A DNA stretch of 64,000 bases from Yoonia maricola (GCF_002797915.1 NZ_PGTY01000003.1:186001-250000), one strand, 5' to 3'; numbered from the stretch's first letter, positions 51,546 to 61,498 are shown. The notes: generated by a model not told the origin, from the letters alone. A program made the numbers and translations.

Positions 51546-53447
51546 ATGAAACGCACGCTTGGCGTTTGTTATTACCCCGAACACTGGCCCGAGGCGCAGT
51601 GGACAGCTGACGCAGCCCAAATGGTCGCTGCTGGCCTGACATGGGTACGGATCGGCGAATTTGGCTGGAGTCGGATGGAGCCTTCACCAGATACACTCAC
51701 GTGGGATTGGCTTGATCATGCGATTGAGGTACTGGGGAACGCGGGGCTCAAAATCATCCTTGGTACACCAACGGCGACCCCCCCGCGTTGGATGATCGAC
51801 AAACACCCCGACATGCTGGCCGTCGATGCCGAAGGACGCCCGCGCAAATTTGGGTCGCGCCGTCATTATGACTTCAGCCATTTGGGTTATCGCGACGAAT
51901 GCCGTCGCATCGCAGGTTTGATGGGCGCGCGTTATGGAACGAACCCGCATATCGCCGCATGGCAGATCGACAACGAATATGATTGCCACGACACGACGTT
52001 GAGTTACTCGAACGTGGCGCGGCAAGGCTTTCAGGATTGGCTGGCACGGAAATATCAGTCGACCGACGCGCTAAACCGGGCATGGGGGAATGTCTTTTGG
52101 TCCATGGACTATGACAATTTTGATCAAATCGACCTGCCCAACCTGACAGTGACCGAATCCAACCCCGCGCATCAACTGGCCTTTCGCCGCTATAGTTCTG
52201 ATCAGGTCGTGGCCTTCAACAAGGCGCAGGCAGAAGTATTGCGCAAATATACGGACGCCCCATTGATCCACAACTACATGGGTCGGATCACGACGTTTGA
52301 TCACTGGAAGGTGGGCGCAGACCTCGATATCGCGTCATGGGATAGTTATCCGATTGGCTTCCTATCGGATAGACTCGAAGGTAGCCCCGCATTCAAGCAT
52401 GAATTTCTGCGCCAAGGCCACCCGGATATGCAAGCCTTCCACCACGACCTTTACCGTGCGATAGGCAAGGGGCGCATGTGGGTGATGGAACAGCAGCCCG
52501 GCCCGGTAAATTGGGCTCCCTACAACCCAGCCCCTTTGCCCGGTATGGCGCGCCTTTGGGCGTGGGAGGCTTTTGCCCATGGCGCCGAAACCGTCTGCTA
52601 TTTCCGCTGGCGACAGGCCCCTTTCGCGCAAGAACAGATGCATGCGGGGCTCTTGCGCCCTGACAGCGCGCCTGCGCCCGCTTTGGCAGAGGCGCGTCAG
52701 GTCGCAGACGAGATCGAAACGCTGGCAAGCGTGAGCACGGCCCAAGCGCAAACGGCACTTGTCTTTGACTATGAAAGCGCCTGGGGCTGGGAGGCCCAAC
52801 CGCAAGGCGCTGATTTTGAGATGTTCCGCTTGGCCTTTGCCGCCTACCGTGCGCTACGTCGGACCGGTTTGAACATCGACATTCTGCCTCCGGACGCAAC
52901 CGACTTATCTGCGTACAAACTTGTCTTGGCACCGGGGATCATGAAACTCTCTGATCCGCTCCGACAGGCGCTCGCAGCCTTCAAAGGCATCGCCCTGATC
53001 GGTCCACGCACCGACACCAAGACGGATGAATTGAGCATCCCCACCCCGCTTGGCCCCAACCTGCCGGATGTCGACGTTACCGTCAGTCTGACCGAAAGCA
53101 TGCCACCCGATGATGCCATCCCCCTGCAAGGCGTTGGGCAGTTGATGCATTGGTTTGAGCATCTGGAAGGTGGCGCAAATGTGTTGGCCGAAACATCAGA
53201 TGGGCGGCCCGCGATCATGGGTTCGCACCACCTGCGCTACCTTGCCGGTTGGCCGGACGATCAGACCTTCGACAGTACTGTGCGGGCGATTTGCACGGAA
53301 CTGGATATCGAAACACAGACCCTTCCGGAGGGTCTGCGCATCCGCGATACGCAAACGCATCGCTTTGTCTTTAACTATGCGAACGCCGCGAAAAACTGGC
53401 AAGGTACGACAATCCCTGCCGCAGGCGTCCATTGGGAGCCTTTATAA
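51546..53447 (+). CDS. Beta-galactosidase (GH42)
   Basis: A 633-residue GH42 enzyme without a signal peptide. The N-terminal barrel begins MKRTLGVCYYPEHWPEAQW, with catalytic acid/base Glu in AAWQIDNEYDCHD (about residue 145) and nucleophile Glu in GRMWVMEQQPGPVNW (about 315). A trimerisation domain and C-terminal beta domain follow. It hydrolyses terminal beta-galactosides in the cytosol. The start at 51546 is chosen by homology and AAAAGGGCCCAGCC upstream. The last codon overlaps the mutarotase start (TAATG). Confidence 0.93.
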   Translation: MKRTLGVCYYPEHWPEAQWTADAAQMVAAGLTWVRIGEFGWSRMEPSPDTLTWDWLDHAIEVLGNAGLKIILGTPTATPPRWMIDKHPDMLAVDAEGRPRKFGSRRHYDFSHLGYRDECRRIAGLMGARYGTNPHIAAWQIDNEYDCHDTTLSYSNVARQGFQDWLARKYQSTDALNRAWGNVFWSMDYDNFDQIDLPNLTVTESNPAHQLAFRRYSSDQVVAFNKAQAEVLRKYTDAPLIHNYMGRITTFDHWKVGADLDIASWDSYPIGFLSDRLEGSPAFKHEFLRQGHPDMQAFHHDLYRAIGKGRMWVMEQQPGPVNWAPYNPAPLPGMARLWAWEAFAHGAETVCYFRWRQAPFAQEQMHAGLLRPDSAPAPALAEARQVADEIETLASVSTAQAQTALVFDYESAWGWEAQPQGADFEMFRLAFAAYRALRRTGLNIDILPPDATDLSAYKLVLAPGIMKLSDPLRQALAAFKGIALIGPRTDTKTDELSIPTPLGPNLPDVDVTVSLTESMPPDDAIPLQGVGQLMHWFEHLEGGANVLAETSDGRPAIMGSHHLRYLAGWPDDQTFDSTVRAICTELDIETQTLPEGLRIRDTQTHRFVFNYANAAKNWQGTTIPAAGVHWEPL

Positions 53448-54412
53448 TGGCGCATTTCGGCACAACTCAGAATGGCGAAGACGTTGCAAACATCACCATC
53501 TGTGCGGGCAACCTGTCGGTCAACGTCCTGACCTTCGGTGCGATCGTGCAGGACGTGCGGTTGGAGGGCGTGTCGCATGGGTTGGCGCTCGGATCAGACC
53601 TGCTCAACGACTATGAAACCACCATGGGGTACTTTGGGTCTATTGTCGGCCCAATAGCCAACCGGATCAGCAATGCGCGCGTGCGGCTGGATGGTATGAT
53701 GTATGAGTTGGAACGCAATGAGAATGGTGCGGTCCACCTGCACTCTGGATCAGAAGGTGTACACCGCAATATATGGCAAGTCGCCTCGCGGAGTTCAGAT
53801 CGTGTCACGCTTGCGCTGGCACTGGCCGATGGCGTCGCGGGCCTGCCCGGACGACGCGATATTCGGGTGACCTATCAGGTCAGCGCACCCGCCACCTTGA
53901 CCATGACAATTGATGCCTCGACCGACACGACCACCTGCATAAACTTTGCCAGCCATATCTATTGGAACCTAGATGGGACCGCGACATGGGAGGGGCATGA
54001 ACTCGCGATTGCAGCGGGTCACTACCTGCCGATTGATGATCGGACGTGTCCCACAGGCGAGATTGCCCCCGTCGCTGGCACAGTGATGGATTTTCGCAAA
54101 CCCTGCCAGCCGGGCCGCGGTGCACCTGCACTTGATCATAACTTTTGCCTGTCTGACGAACGGCAAGCTTTAAGGGATGTCTTATGGTTGACCGGGCAAT
54201 CTGGTGTCAAAATGACCCTTGCCACGACCGAAAAGGGCCTGCAAATCCATGATGCGGCTGGATCACACCGGCCCGGCAGATCTTGCTATGAGGGCATCGT
54301 GATTGAACCACAAGCATGGCCCGATACGCCAAACCATCGCGATTTTGGGTCGATCATCGTCACGACAGATCAGCCTTACACCCAAGTAACAAGCTGGCGG
54401 TTTGAGCGCTAG
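53447..54412 (+). CDS. galM: Aldose 1-epimerase (galactose mutarotase)
   Basis: A 321-residue beta-sandwich epimerase. Key stretches are NVLTFGAIVQDVRLEG (about residue 26), GSIVGPIANRISNARVRLDG (about 62), VHLHSGSEGVHRNIWQV (about 95, with the catalytic His), NFASHIYWNLDG (about 170) and PALDHNFCLSDE (about 232). It interconverts alpha and beta galactose released by the two galactosidases, so that the dehydrogenase sees its preferred anomer. The ATG at 53447 overlaps the GH42 stop. It is the last gene of the operon. Confidence 0.9.
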   Translation: MAHFGTTQNGEDVANITICAGNLSVNVLTFGAIVQDVRLEGVSHGLALGSDLLNDYETTMGYFGSIVGPIANRISNARVRLDGMMYELERNENGAVHLHSGSEGVHRNIWQVASRSSDRVTLALALADGVAGLPGRRDIRVTYQVSAPATLTMTIDASTDTTTCINFASHIYWNLDGTATWEGHELAIAAGHYLPIDDRTCPTGEIAPVAGTVMDFRKPCQPGRGAPALDHNFCLSDERQALRDVLWLTGQSGVKMTLATTEKGLQIHDAAGSHRPGRSCYEGIVIEPQAWPDTPNHRDFGSIIVTTDQPYTQVTSWRFER

Positions 54413-54586
54413 CGCGGCCTGATCTTTCCACTCATTGCGTATCGATATGCGAATGCGAGATATCCTTTCGCGCTCGGCCATCAGACGCCGATTGTACCGC
54501 GCTCTGCTGTCGCACCCCCATGCGATATGCTGCAATGCAGCTATATTAGGGTCAATGGCAAGATGCCCCTGACACTGAGGCGCGAA

Positions 54587-55981
54587 ATGGAACTTGAAAC
54601 CTTACTTCTGTCACGCATTCAATTTGCGGCAAACATCTCTTTCCACATCCTTTTCCCGACGATCACCATCGCCTTGGGCTGGGTGCTGTTGTTCTTCAAA
54701 CTACGCTACAACCGCACGGGCGAAGAGCGCTGGATGGAAGCATACCGCTTTTGGGTGAAAATCTTTGCTCTCTCCTTTGCGATGGGCGTGGTGTCCGGCA
54801 TCACGATGTCGTTCCAATTTGGCACCAACTGGCCCGGATTCATGGAAAAAGTGGGCAATATCGCAGGGCCGTTGCTTGCCTATGAGATCATGACGGCGTT
54901 TTTCCTCGAGGCGGTCTTCCTTGGCATCATGCTGTTTGGATTTAGCCGTGTGCCGAATTGGCTGCATACGCTGGCGACCTTCCTTGTGGCATTTGGAACC
55001 ATGATGTCAGCGTTCTGGATTATCGTTTTGAACTCATGGATGCACACGCCCCAAGGATTTGAGATGATTGATGGTGTCGCGCATGCGACCGATTGGTCTG
55101 CCATTATCTTTAATCCCTCAATGCCCTATCGCTTTACGCATATGGTGTTGGCCAGCTTCCTGACCGTCAGCTTCCTGATCGCAGGCGTCAGCGCCTTCCG
55201 CTGGCTGATCGGCGGACGGACCGAAGGGGTGCGCGTTGCGCTGAAAACAGCAGTTATTGGTGCTGCCCTGCTGATCCCCGTACAGATCTTCGTAGGCGAT
55301 ATGCACGGCCTGAACACTAAGGAGTATCAGCCCGCCAAAGTGGCCGCGATGGAAGGGAACTGGGAAACAGATACCGGCGTGCCGCTGGTCTTGTTCGCGA
55401 TCCCTGATGAAGAAGCGCGCGAAAACCGATTTGAGATCGGTATTCCCAAACTCGCCTCGTTCATCCTGACCCATGACTGGAATGGCGAAGTGAAAGGGCT
55501 GAATGATTTTGTGACCGAAGATGGCGAGGTACTTCACCCCCGCGTATCGCCAGTGTTCTGGTCGTTCCGGGTCATGGTCGGCACCGGGCTGTTGATGCTG
55601 CTGGTCAGCTGGACGGCAACCTACATGATCATGCGCCGCAAGCGTGGAGTCGAAGGGCTGCCTAAGCCGATGCTCTATGCGCTCGTTGGCATGAGCTTTA
55701 GCGGATGGCTGGCCACGCTGGCAGGTTGGTACACGACAGAGATCGGGCGGCAACCCTGGCTCGTCCACGGCGTGTTATCCACCAAAGAGGCCGTCGCAGA
55801 TGTGCCTGCACCATTGGTGCTATCAACGCTGATTGCATATCTTGCGGTTTATGCGGCACTACTATTGGCCTATATTTTTGTGATCTTCTATCTGGCGCGC
55901 AAGGCCGCGCGCGGAGAAGAAATAGGTACCCGCGTCGCGCCATCACCAGCGGCAGCCCCCAAAGCAATGCCGGCGGAGTAG
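54587..55981 (+). CDS. cydA: Cytochrome bd-type quinol oxidase subunit I (cyanide-insensitive type)
   Basis: A 464-residue membrane protein with about nine helices. The N-terminal MELETLLLSRIQFAANISFHILFPT carries the haem b595-side His. GFEMIDGVAHATDW and ALVGMSFSGWLATLAGWYTTEIGRQPW are family signatures. The short Q-loop and overall length fit CioA rather than long-Q-loop CydA. It oxidises quinol and reduces oxygen with high affinity. The start at 54587 has GAGG upstream; the frame from 54527 is not used. Subunit II follows after 4 bp. No cydX-like or cydCD gene is in the window. Confidence 0.93.
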   Translation: MELETLLLSRIQFAANISFHILFPTITIALGWVLLFFKLRYNRTGEERWMEAYRFWVKIFALSFAMGVVSGITMSFQFGTNWPGFMEKVGNIAGPLLAYEIMTAFFLEAVFLGIMLFGFSRVPNWLHTLATFLVAFGTMMSAFWIIVLNSWMHTPQGFEMIDGVAHATDWSAIIFNPSMPYRFTHMVLASFLTVSFLIAGVSAFRWLIGGRTEGVRVALKTAVIGAALLIPVQIFVGDMHGLNTKEYQPAKVAAMEGNWETDTGVPLVLFAIPDEEARENRFEIGIPKLASFILTHDWNGEVKGLNDFVTEDGEVLHPRVSPVFWSFRVMVGTGLLMLLVSWTATYMIMRRKRGVEGLPKPMLYALVGMSFSGWLATLAGWYTTEIGRQPWLVHGVLSTKEAVADVPAPLVLSTLIAYLAVYAALLLAYIFVIFYLARKAARGEEIGTRVAPSPAAAPKAMPAE

Positions 55982-55985
55982 CATC

Positions 55986-56996
55986 ATGCATTATTTTGGC
56001 GATCCAGCTATCTGGCTGCCCTTTGTCTTTGCAGCGCTGATGGGCGTCTCGATCCTGATCTACGTCGTTCTGGATGGGTTCGACCTTGGTGTCGGGGTTC
56101 TGTTCCCCTTGGCCGAGGATGATGAGAAAGACCGCATGATTGCCTCGATAGGGCCATTCTGGGACGCAAACGAAACCTGGCTGGTTCTGGCTGTGGGCTT
56201 GCTTTTGGTGGCCTTTCCATCGGCCCATGGGACCATTCTGACCGCCCTCTACCTGCCCGTAGCGATCATGCTGATCGGGCTGATCCTGCGCGGCGTTGCC
56301 TTTGAATTCCGCGCGAAGGCGCCCGCCCCACACAAACGCCTGTGGAACAACGCGTTTTTCGCAGGTTCGCTGATGACGTCGCTCAGTCAGGGTTTCATGC
56401 TCGGCATGTATGTCATGGGTTTGGAGTGGACGTGGCTGAATGTGGCCTTCGCCTTACTGACGGCTGTTTTTCTGACCGTCGGCTACAGCTTTATCGGGGC
56501 GACATGGGTGATCCACAAGACGTCGGAGGCGTTGCAAATTAAGGCGGTTGAATGGGCAAAGGGTGGTATTTGGGGGCTGGTGCTGGGGATTGCGGCAATC
56601 TCGCTTGCGACACCCTTTGTCAGCGCGCGCATCTTTGACAAATGGTTCAGCTGGCCCGAGGCACTTTACCTCGCACCATTGCCGATCCTGTCGGCGATCT
56701 TGGTATTTTGGCTTTGGTCAATGCTGCGACGCATGCCGCACCCAGAAGACCGCCGGTCATGGCAACCCTTTGCCGCAGCAACAGCGCTGTGGGTCATGGC
56801 GTTCGGGGGGATGGCATATAGCTTTTATCCCTACGTCGTACCCGAACAGCTCACAATTTACGACGCAGCAAGCGCGCCAGAGAGCTTGTTTATCATACTC
56901 ATCGGGACCTGCATCGTTCTGCCCACAATTATGGGATATACGGTTCTCTCTTATGTGATTTTCCGCGGCAAGGCGACCGAACTGCGCTATGATTAG
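55986..56996 (+). CDS. cydB: Cytochrome bd-type quinol oxidase subunit II
   Basis: A 336-residue membrane protein with about eight to nine helices: WLPFVFAALMGVSILIYVVLDGFDLGVGVLFP (about residue 9), IGPFWDANETWLVLAVG (about 57), RGVAFEFRAKAP and the C-terminal LPTIMGYTVLSYVIFRGK, all standard for CydB/CioB. It forms a heterodimer with subunit I. Palindromic repeats follow immediately and may form a transcript-end hairpin. Confidence 0.93.
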   Translation: MHYFGDPAIWLPFVFAALMGVSILIYVVLDGFDLGVGVLFPLAEDDEKDRMIASIGPFWDANETWLVLAVGLLLVAFPSAHGTILTALYLPVAIMLIGLILRGVAFEFRAKAPAPHKRLWNNAFFAGSLMTSLSQGFMLGMYVMGLEWTWLNVAFALLTAVFLTVGYSFIGATWVIHKTSEALQIKAVEWAKGGIWGLVLGIAAISLATPFVSARIFDKWFSWPEALYLAPLPILSAILVFWLWSMLRRMPHPEDRRSWQPFAAATALWVMAFGGMAYSFYPYVVPEQLTIYDAASAPESLFIILIGTCIVLPTIMGYTVLSYVIFRGKATELRYD

Positions 56997-57001
56997 GGGT
57001 G

Positions 57002-57067
57002 GGTGGGTCAAGACCCACCTTACGGAGCGGGACCATTGCAAAGCGTAAGGTGGGTTTTAACCCACAT
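57002..57067. repeat. Two copies of the GTAAGGTGGGT palindromic repeat
   Basis: A unit at 57002-57023 (GGTGGGTC-AA-GACCCACC followed by TTAC) faces a second at 57045-57064 (GTAAGGTGGGTT-TTAACCCAC), so the outer ends ACCCACCTTAC and GTAAGGTGGGT also pair with each other. Same family as at 44427 and 21011. It lies just after cydB and could end its transcript. Confidence 0.75.
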
Positions 57068-57126
57068 TCCCCATAGAATCGGTTTGACACCCCAGCCCCC
57101 ATTGCGTAACTCGTCGCTCGTGGAAT

Positions 57127-57203
<77 letters not shown>

Positions 57204-57297
57204 CCACCATTCCAATTCCCTAGCTGACGTTCAGACCTTACCGGGCATCTGAGGACCCGACTTACGGGCGTTTGGCTGCGCCAAGCCACCCTGAGTG

Positions 57298-57330
57298 CGG
57301 GAGTTCAAATCTCCCCCACGCCACCACCAC
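57298..57330 (+). repeat. 33-bp duplicate of the tRNA 3' end (attachment-site-like)
   Basis: 57298-57330 repeats 57175-57207 without a mismatch: it covers the T arm, acceptor 3' strand, CCA and four further bases of the tRNA gene. The copies are 123 bp apart. The second has no 5' half of the tRNA. This is the pattern left when an element integrates into a tRNA 3' end and is later lost. No integrase or cargo remains between the copies. Confidence 0.75.
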
Positions 57331-57420
57331 GCCCACAAAATTTGCGAAAAACATACAGCCTTAAGCAAGGTTGGTGTTGTTTGCTGTTCACCAGCCCCGA
57401 TCCTATGGCACACTGTGCCA

Positions 57421-57987
57421 ATGACCGATCTACCACCCCATACAACCGTCACCACGGAACGCTTGCGCCTTGAACCATTCGCACCTGCGCATGCGAACGC
57501 CCTGAATGCGATCAACAATGAACCAGCGGTTATGGAGTTTCTCAGCGAAGGCGTGCCAGAGACCATGAAAAAGACGCAAGACGCCATCGCAAGGGTCCGG
57601 GATGCCTGGGCCAAGCTGGGCTACAGCTGGTGGGCCATCAGCGACAGATCAACCGAACAGGTGATCGGTGCTGCCTGCGCTCAGCATGTCGCCCGCAAGC
57701 CCGAAGCAGAGATCGAGATCGGCTGGCGCTTGGCCACCGCGGCCACTGGTAAGGGTTTTGCAACCGAAGCAGGCCGCGCCGCCGCCCGCTATGCGTTTGA
57801 GGTGATCGGTGTCGATCATGTGGTCGCCGTGGCGCATCCTGACAATACCGCATCGCATAAAGTCATGCAGCGCATCGGGATGACGTTCCGCGGCATTGAA
57901 ACGCACTACGATGAAGACTGCACGACGTATGTCCTGCACCGCGCTGACTTTGGCGCTAGGCACGGAGAAGTCTTTACCTCTTGCTAG
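57421..57987 (+). CDS. GNAT family N-acetyltransferase (RimJ/RimL-like)
   Basis: A 188-residue acetyltransferase. TTERLRLEPFAPAHANAL at the N-terminus and IEIGWRLATAATGKGFATEAGRAAARYAFEVIGVDHVVAVAHPDNTASHKVMQRIGM hold the acetyl-CoA pyrophosphate loop (G-x-G-x-A type, about residue 108) and the usual helix 4 region. This matches RimJ/RimL-type enzymes that acetylate protein N-termini or small molecules. The substrate is unknown. The start at 57421 is preferred, because the upstream frame runs through the tRNA-derived repeat. Confidence 0.82.
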   Translation: MTDLPPHTTVTTERLRLEPFAPAHANALNAINNEPAVMEFLSEGVPETMKKTQDAIARVRDAWAKLGYSWWAISDRSTEQVIGAACAQHVARKPEAEIEIGWRLATAATGKGFATEAGRAAARYAFEVIGVDHVVAVAHPDNTASHKVMQRIGMTFRGIETHYDEDCTTYVLHRADFGARHGEVFTSC

Positions 57988-58024
57988 CGCCCGCTACAGT
58001 GCGACGCAGAGCTATAGGTGCAAC

Positions 58025-59437
58025 ATGACTGTCCTTGACCAAATCGCTGACGCCATCGGCACTGACCGCATCCTGACAGGTGTAGATGCAGCACCATATG
58101 GTAAAGACTGGACCGGGGCTTATACATCAACGCCCATGGCAGTCCTACGACCTGCAAACACAGCAGAGGTCGCCGCCATTCTCAAAATCGCGCATGCCAC
58201 CAAGACCCCTATTGTCCCCGCGTCCGGTCGTACCGGGCTGACAGGTGCAACGCTTGCCGAAGGCGCGTTAATGCTGTCTGTCGAGCGGTTGAATGAAATA
58301 ACAGAGATCAATGTCGCCGGGCGCACCGCCACCGTTGGCGCGGGCGTGATCCTGTCCAACCTGCATGACGTGGCAGAGGAACACGGCCTGATCTTTCCGC
58401 TCACCTTGGGCGCACGCGGGTCCGCCATGATCGGCGGGCTTTTGTCCACCAACGCAGGCGGCTCAAACGTCGTGCGCTATGGCAGCACACGCGGCCTGTG
58501 TCTGGGGCTGGAGGTGGTCATGGCAGACGGACGCATCATGAACCTGATGAGCGCACTGCATAAAGACAACTCTGGTCTGGACCTGCGCAATCTCATCATA
58601 GGGGCCGAAGGTACGCTTGGGATCATCACTGCCGCCGTTCTGAAACTGAAACCCAAACCCCAAGCCTATGCCACGGCGATGGTGGCTGTCCCCTCGCTCC
58701 CTGATGCGCTTGATCTGCTGCACAGGCTTCAGGATGAAACAGGTGGCGGAGTCGAGGCTTTCGAATATATGCCGCGTAGCTATATCGACAAACATATGCA
58801 GCTGTTTCCAGACGTCACCGGACCTTTTGAGGCAATTTATGACATCAATGTCATGATCGAGGTTGCAGCCACTCGGGCCAAGGACGCCCGACCGCAAGAC
58901 GATGGCAGCCTGCCCGTTGTCAGTGCATTGGAAGAAACACTCGGCGCGATGCTGGAAAACGGCACAGTGCTGGACGCTGTCATCGCCCAAAACGACAACC
59001 AACGCAGCGAAATATGGAAGCGGCGCGAAGATGCAGGCGAAGTGGCATTTTTTGGCGGGGTCTTTGTGAACACTGATGTCGCTGTACCGCTCGACAAGGT
59101 GGAGGCTTTTGAAAAAGCGCTCACACCAAGGATCAAAGCCATTGATCCAGAGGCAGAAGAAGTGATCGTTGCCCATCTGGGTGACGGCAATATCCACCAC
59201 ACCAGCTATATCACCCGGAACGATCCCGGCGTGATTGATGCGATGACAGAAGCAGTCGAGGATGTAGTGCAGGAATTGGGCGGATCTTTCAGCGCTGAAC
59301 ATGGGATTGGTGTGTCCAAGCTGGAAACCATGAAGCGGCGCAAAGATCCGGTCGCACTTGATGCGATGCGCGCGATCAAGGCGGCACTTGACCCCAACAA
59401 TATCCTCAACCCCGGCAAGGTCATTCCAACCGCTTAA
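58025..59437 (+). CDS. FAD-linked D-2-hydroxyacid dehydrogenase (GlcD/D2HGDH-like)
   Basis: A 470-residue VAO-family flavoprotein. The FAD-binding domain has PASGRTGLTGATLAEGALMLSVERLNEI (about residue 60) and LSTNAGGSNVVRYGSTRGLCLGLEVVMADG (about 140). The C-terminal domain has EEVIVAHLGDGNIHHTSYI (about 380, metal His residues) and SFSAEHGIGVSKLETM (about 425). Members oxidise D-lactate, glycolate or D-2-hydroxyglutarate, and which one applies here is not clear. The start MTVLDQIADAIG at 58025 is chosen over a long upstream frame that overlaps the GNAT gene. It converges with hemC (4-bp overlap). Confidence 0.88.
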   Translation: MTVLDQIADAIGTDRILTGVDAAPYGKDWTGAYTSTPMAVLRPANTAEVAAILKIAHATKTPIVPASGRTGLTGATLAEGALMLSVERLNEITEINVAGRTATVGAGVILSNLHDVAEEHGLIFPLTLGARGSAMIGGLLSTNAGGSNVVRYGSTRGLCLGLEVVMADGRIMNLMSALHKDNSGLDLRNLIIGAEGTLGIITAAVLKLKPKPQAYATAMVAVPSLPDALDLLHRLQDETGGGVEAFEYMPRSYIDKHMQLFPDVTGPFEAIYDINVMIEVAATRAKDARPQDDGSLPVVSALEETLGAMLENGTVLDAVIAQNDNQRSEIWKRREDAGEVAFFGGVFVNTDVAVPLDKVEAFEKALTPRIKAIDPEAEEVIVAHLGDGNIHHTSYITRNDPGVIDAMTEAVEDVVQELGGSFSAEHGIGVSKLETMKRRKDPVALDAMRAIKAALDPNNILNPGKVIPTA

Positions 59438-60369
59438 AAGAAATCAGGCCCCGCCTGCTCCAGCAGCTTTGCAGCCATCGCGCGGCCCATCTCGGCCCCG
59501 TCTTCAATCGCACCGCTCATGTCATCGGCATAAACCTCGGTGCCATCGGTCCGCAATATCTCACCGCGCAGGCGGATTGATCCGCCATCCAGTTCCGCCA
59601 AGCCGCCAATTGGCGTTTCACACGACCCATCCAGATGTGTCAGAAACATACGTTCTGCAGCCAAACGCTGGCCCGTTGGGCCATCATGGATCGCCTCAAG
59701 CATCTGGGCGGCACGGTTATCATCGCCACGGCGTTCAATGCCGATAGCACCCTGCGCCACAGCAGGCAGCATCTCGTCGGGTGCGACCGCCGTGCGCGGC
59801 ACATCACTCATATGCAGGCGGTTCAAACCAGCCATGGCAAGAAACGTCGCTTCCGCCACACCCTCGCCCAGCTTTTTCAGGCGTGTCTGCACATTGCCAC
59901 GAAATTCAACGATGTTCAGGTCAGGTCGTTTAGCCAGCAACTGTGACCGACGCCGCAGGGATGACGTGCCAACCGTGGCCCCGTGAGCCAGATCATCAAG
60001 CCCCTTTGCATTGAGAGATACAAACGCATCACGAACATCTTCGCGCGGCAGATATGTGTCTAAAAGCAACCCACCGGGCTGTTCGACCGGCATGTCCTTC
60101 ATCGAATGTACTGCGATATCAATGGACCCATCCAACAGCGCCTCTTCAATTTCGCGGGTGAACAGGCCTTTGCCGCCAATCTCTTTCAAAGGACGGTCCT
60201 GAATGGCATCACCCGTCACTTTGATCACGCAAATCGCAAAGGCCTCTTCGGGCAGATCAAAGGCGGCCATCAGGCGCGCGCGCGTCTCATGCGCTTGTGC
60301 CAGCGCAAGCGGTGAACCGCGGGTTCCGATGTTGAAAGGCGTGGCGGGGGTGGGCAAATCAAGTGTCAT
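59434..60369 (-). CDS. hemC: Hydroxymethylbilane synthase (porphobilinogen deaminase)
   Basis: A 311-residue enzyme of tetrapyrrole synthesis. The N-terminus has FNIGTRGSPLALAQAHETRARL; HSMKDMP is around residue 92; LRRRSQLLAKRPDL (about 145) is the Arg-rich porphyrin-binding region; and the dipyrromethane cofactor Cys is in LDGSCETPIGGLAE (about 250). It joins four porphobilinogen molecules into hydroxymethylbilane. It is divergent from hemE with a 94-bp gap, so the two share a control region. Confidence 0.95.
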   Translation of the reverse strand: MTLDLPTPATPFNIGTRGSPLALAQAHETRARLMAAFDLPEEAFAICVIKVTGDAIQDRPLKEIGGKGLFTREIEEALLDGSIDIAVHSMKDMPVEQPGGLLLDTYLPREDVRDAFVSLNAKGLDDLAHGATVGTSSLRRRSQLLAKRPDLNIVEFRGNVQTRLKKLGEGVAEATFLAMAGLNRLHMSDVPRTAVAPDEMLPAVAQGAIGIERRGDDNRAAQMLEAIHDGPTGQRLAAERMFLTHLDGSCETPIGGLAELDGGSIRLRGEILRTDGTEVYADDMSGAIEDGAEMGRAMAAKLLEQAGPDFF

Positions 60370-60463
60370 GTCTGGATTGTTAGACGTGTCAACCTAGCCT
60401 GACAACTCCCTTGACAACATCTTCTGCAATTGGGACCACAGGGACGATAAAAAAGGACACCTC

Positions 60464-61498
60464 ATGGCGCAGCAAAAAACCATCCTCCAGGCCCTCGCGG
60501 GCGAAACACTTCCTACCCCGCCGATCTGGATGATGCGCCAAGCAGGCCGATATTTGCCAGAATATAAAGCAACGCGGGCGCAGGCCGGGGACTTCCTGTC
60601 ACTGTGCTATAATCCCGAGTTAGCAGCAGAGGTCACATTGCAGCCCATCCGCCGCTATGGCTTTGATGCGGCTATTCTTTTTGCCGATATCCTGTTGCTA
60701 CCGCAGGCATTGGGCGCTGACCTGTGGTTCGTCACCGGCGAAGGCCCGCGCCTGTCCACAATCACATCTGCAGATGAACTTGCCAAACTCAAACCGACCG
60801 AGGCAATCCACGATACGCTGAACCCCGTTTATGAGACCGTGAAAATCCTTTCCCGCGAATTGCCGGATGAAACAACGCTGATCGGTTTTGCTGGTGCCCC
60901 ATGGACTGTGGCCACCTATATGATCGCAGGCCAAGGCACACCAGACCAAGGGCCCGCCCATGCGCTCAAGGCCGAGAACCGGGAGGTCTTTGACGGGATC
61001 ATGAACCGGTTGACAGAAGGCACCATTGCTTATCTATCCAAACAGATTGAGGCTGGTGCCGAATGTGTGAAGCTTTTCGATAGTTGGGCAGGTTCGCTAC
61101 AAGAAGACGACTTCCTGAACTATTCCATCAAGCCAATGCAGCGGATCACGAGCGCGCTAAAGGAAAAACATCCCGGCATTCCCGTCATCGCCTTCCCACG
61201 CGGCGCAGGCACGCAATATGCGGGTGTTCACGGCGCTACAGGCGCGGATTGCGTGGCTGTCGATGATGGTGTTGATGCGGCTTGGGTTGCTGACAACGTC
61301 CAAAAAGATGGTTGCGTGCAAGGCAATCTGAAATCATCGCATATGGTCACGGGCGGCGATGCTTTGGTCAGCGAGACACGGCGCATCTGCGACGCCCTGT
61401 CCGGTGGGCCACATATCTTTAACCTTGGTCACGGGATCACGCCCGATGCGGACCCCGAAAACGTTCAGCTGATGATCGACACGGTGCGCGGGTCCTAG
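60464..61498 (+). CDS. hemE: Uroporphyrinogen decarboxylase
   Basis: A 344-residue enzyme: [23 protein letters not shown] at residues 17-39 holds the substrate-binding Arg residues. [24 protein letters not shown] holds the key Asp. [16 protein letters not shown] (about residue 145) and [20 protein letters not shown] (about 315) are also standard. It decarboxylates uroporphyrinogen III to coproporphyrinogen III, the substrate of HemF encoded 0.4 kb downstream. AAAAAAGGACACCTC precedes the ATG. Confidence 0.96.
   Translation: MAQQKTILQALAGETLPTPPIWMMRQAGRYLPEYKATRAQAGDFLSLCYNPELAAEVTLQPIRRYGFDAAILFADILLLPQALGADLWFVTGEGPRLSTITSADELAKLKPTEAIHDTLNPVYETVKILSRELPDETTLIGFAGAPWTVATYMIAGQGTPDQGPAHALKAENREVFDGIMNRLTEGTIAYLSKQIEAGAECVKLFDSWAGSLQEDDFLNYSIKPMQRITSALKEKHPGIPVIAFPRGAGTQYAGVHGATGADCVAVDDGVDAAWVADNVQKDGCVQGNLKSSHMVTGGDALVSETRRICDALSGGPHIFNLGHGITPDADPENVQLMIDTVRGS

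Noticed and set aside
57231..57614. 127-codon minus-strand frame containing RGGDLNSRTQ
   Set aside because: This peptide is a translation of the tRNA-derived repeat and its flank, a well-known false ORF; the rest is antisense to the GNAT gene.
60370..60463. FNR or other named regulator box between hemC and hemE
   Set aside because: TTGACA at 60411 is present, but no matching -10 element at proper spacing and no TTGAT-N4-ATCAA-like palindrome could be found.
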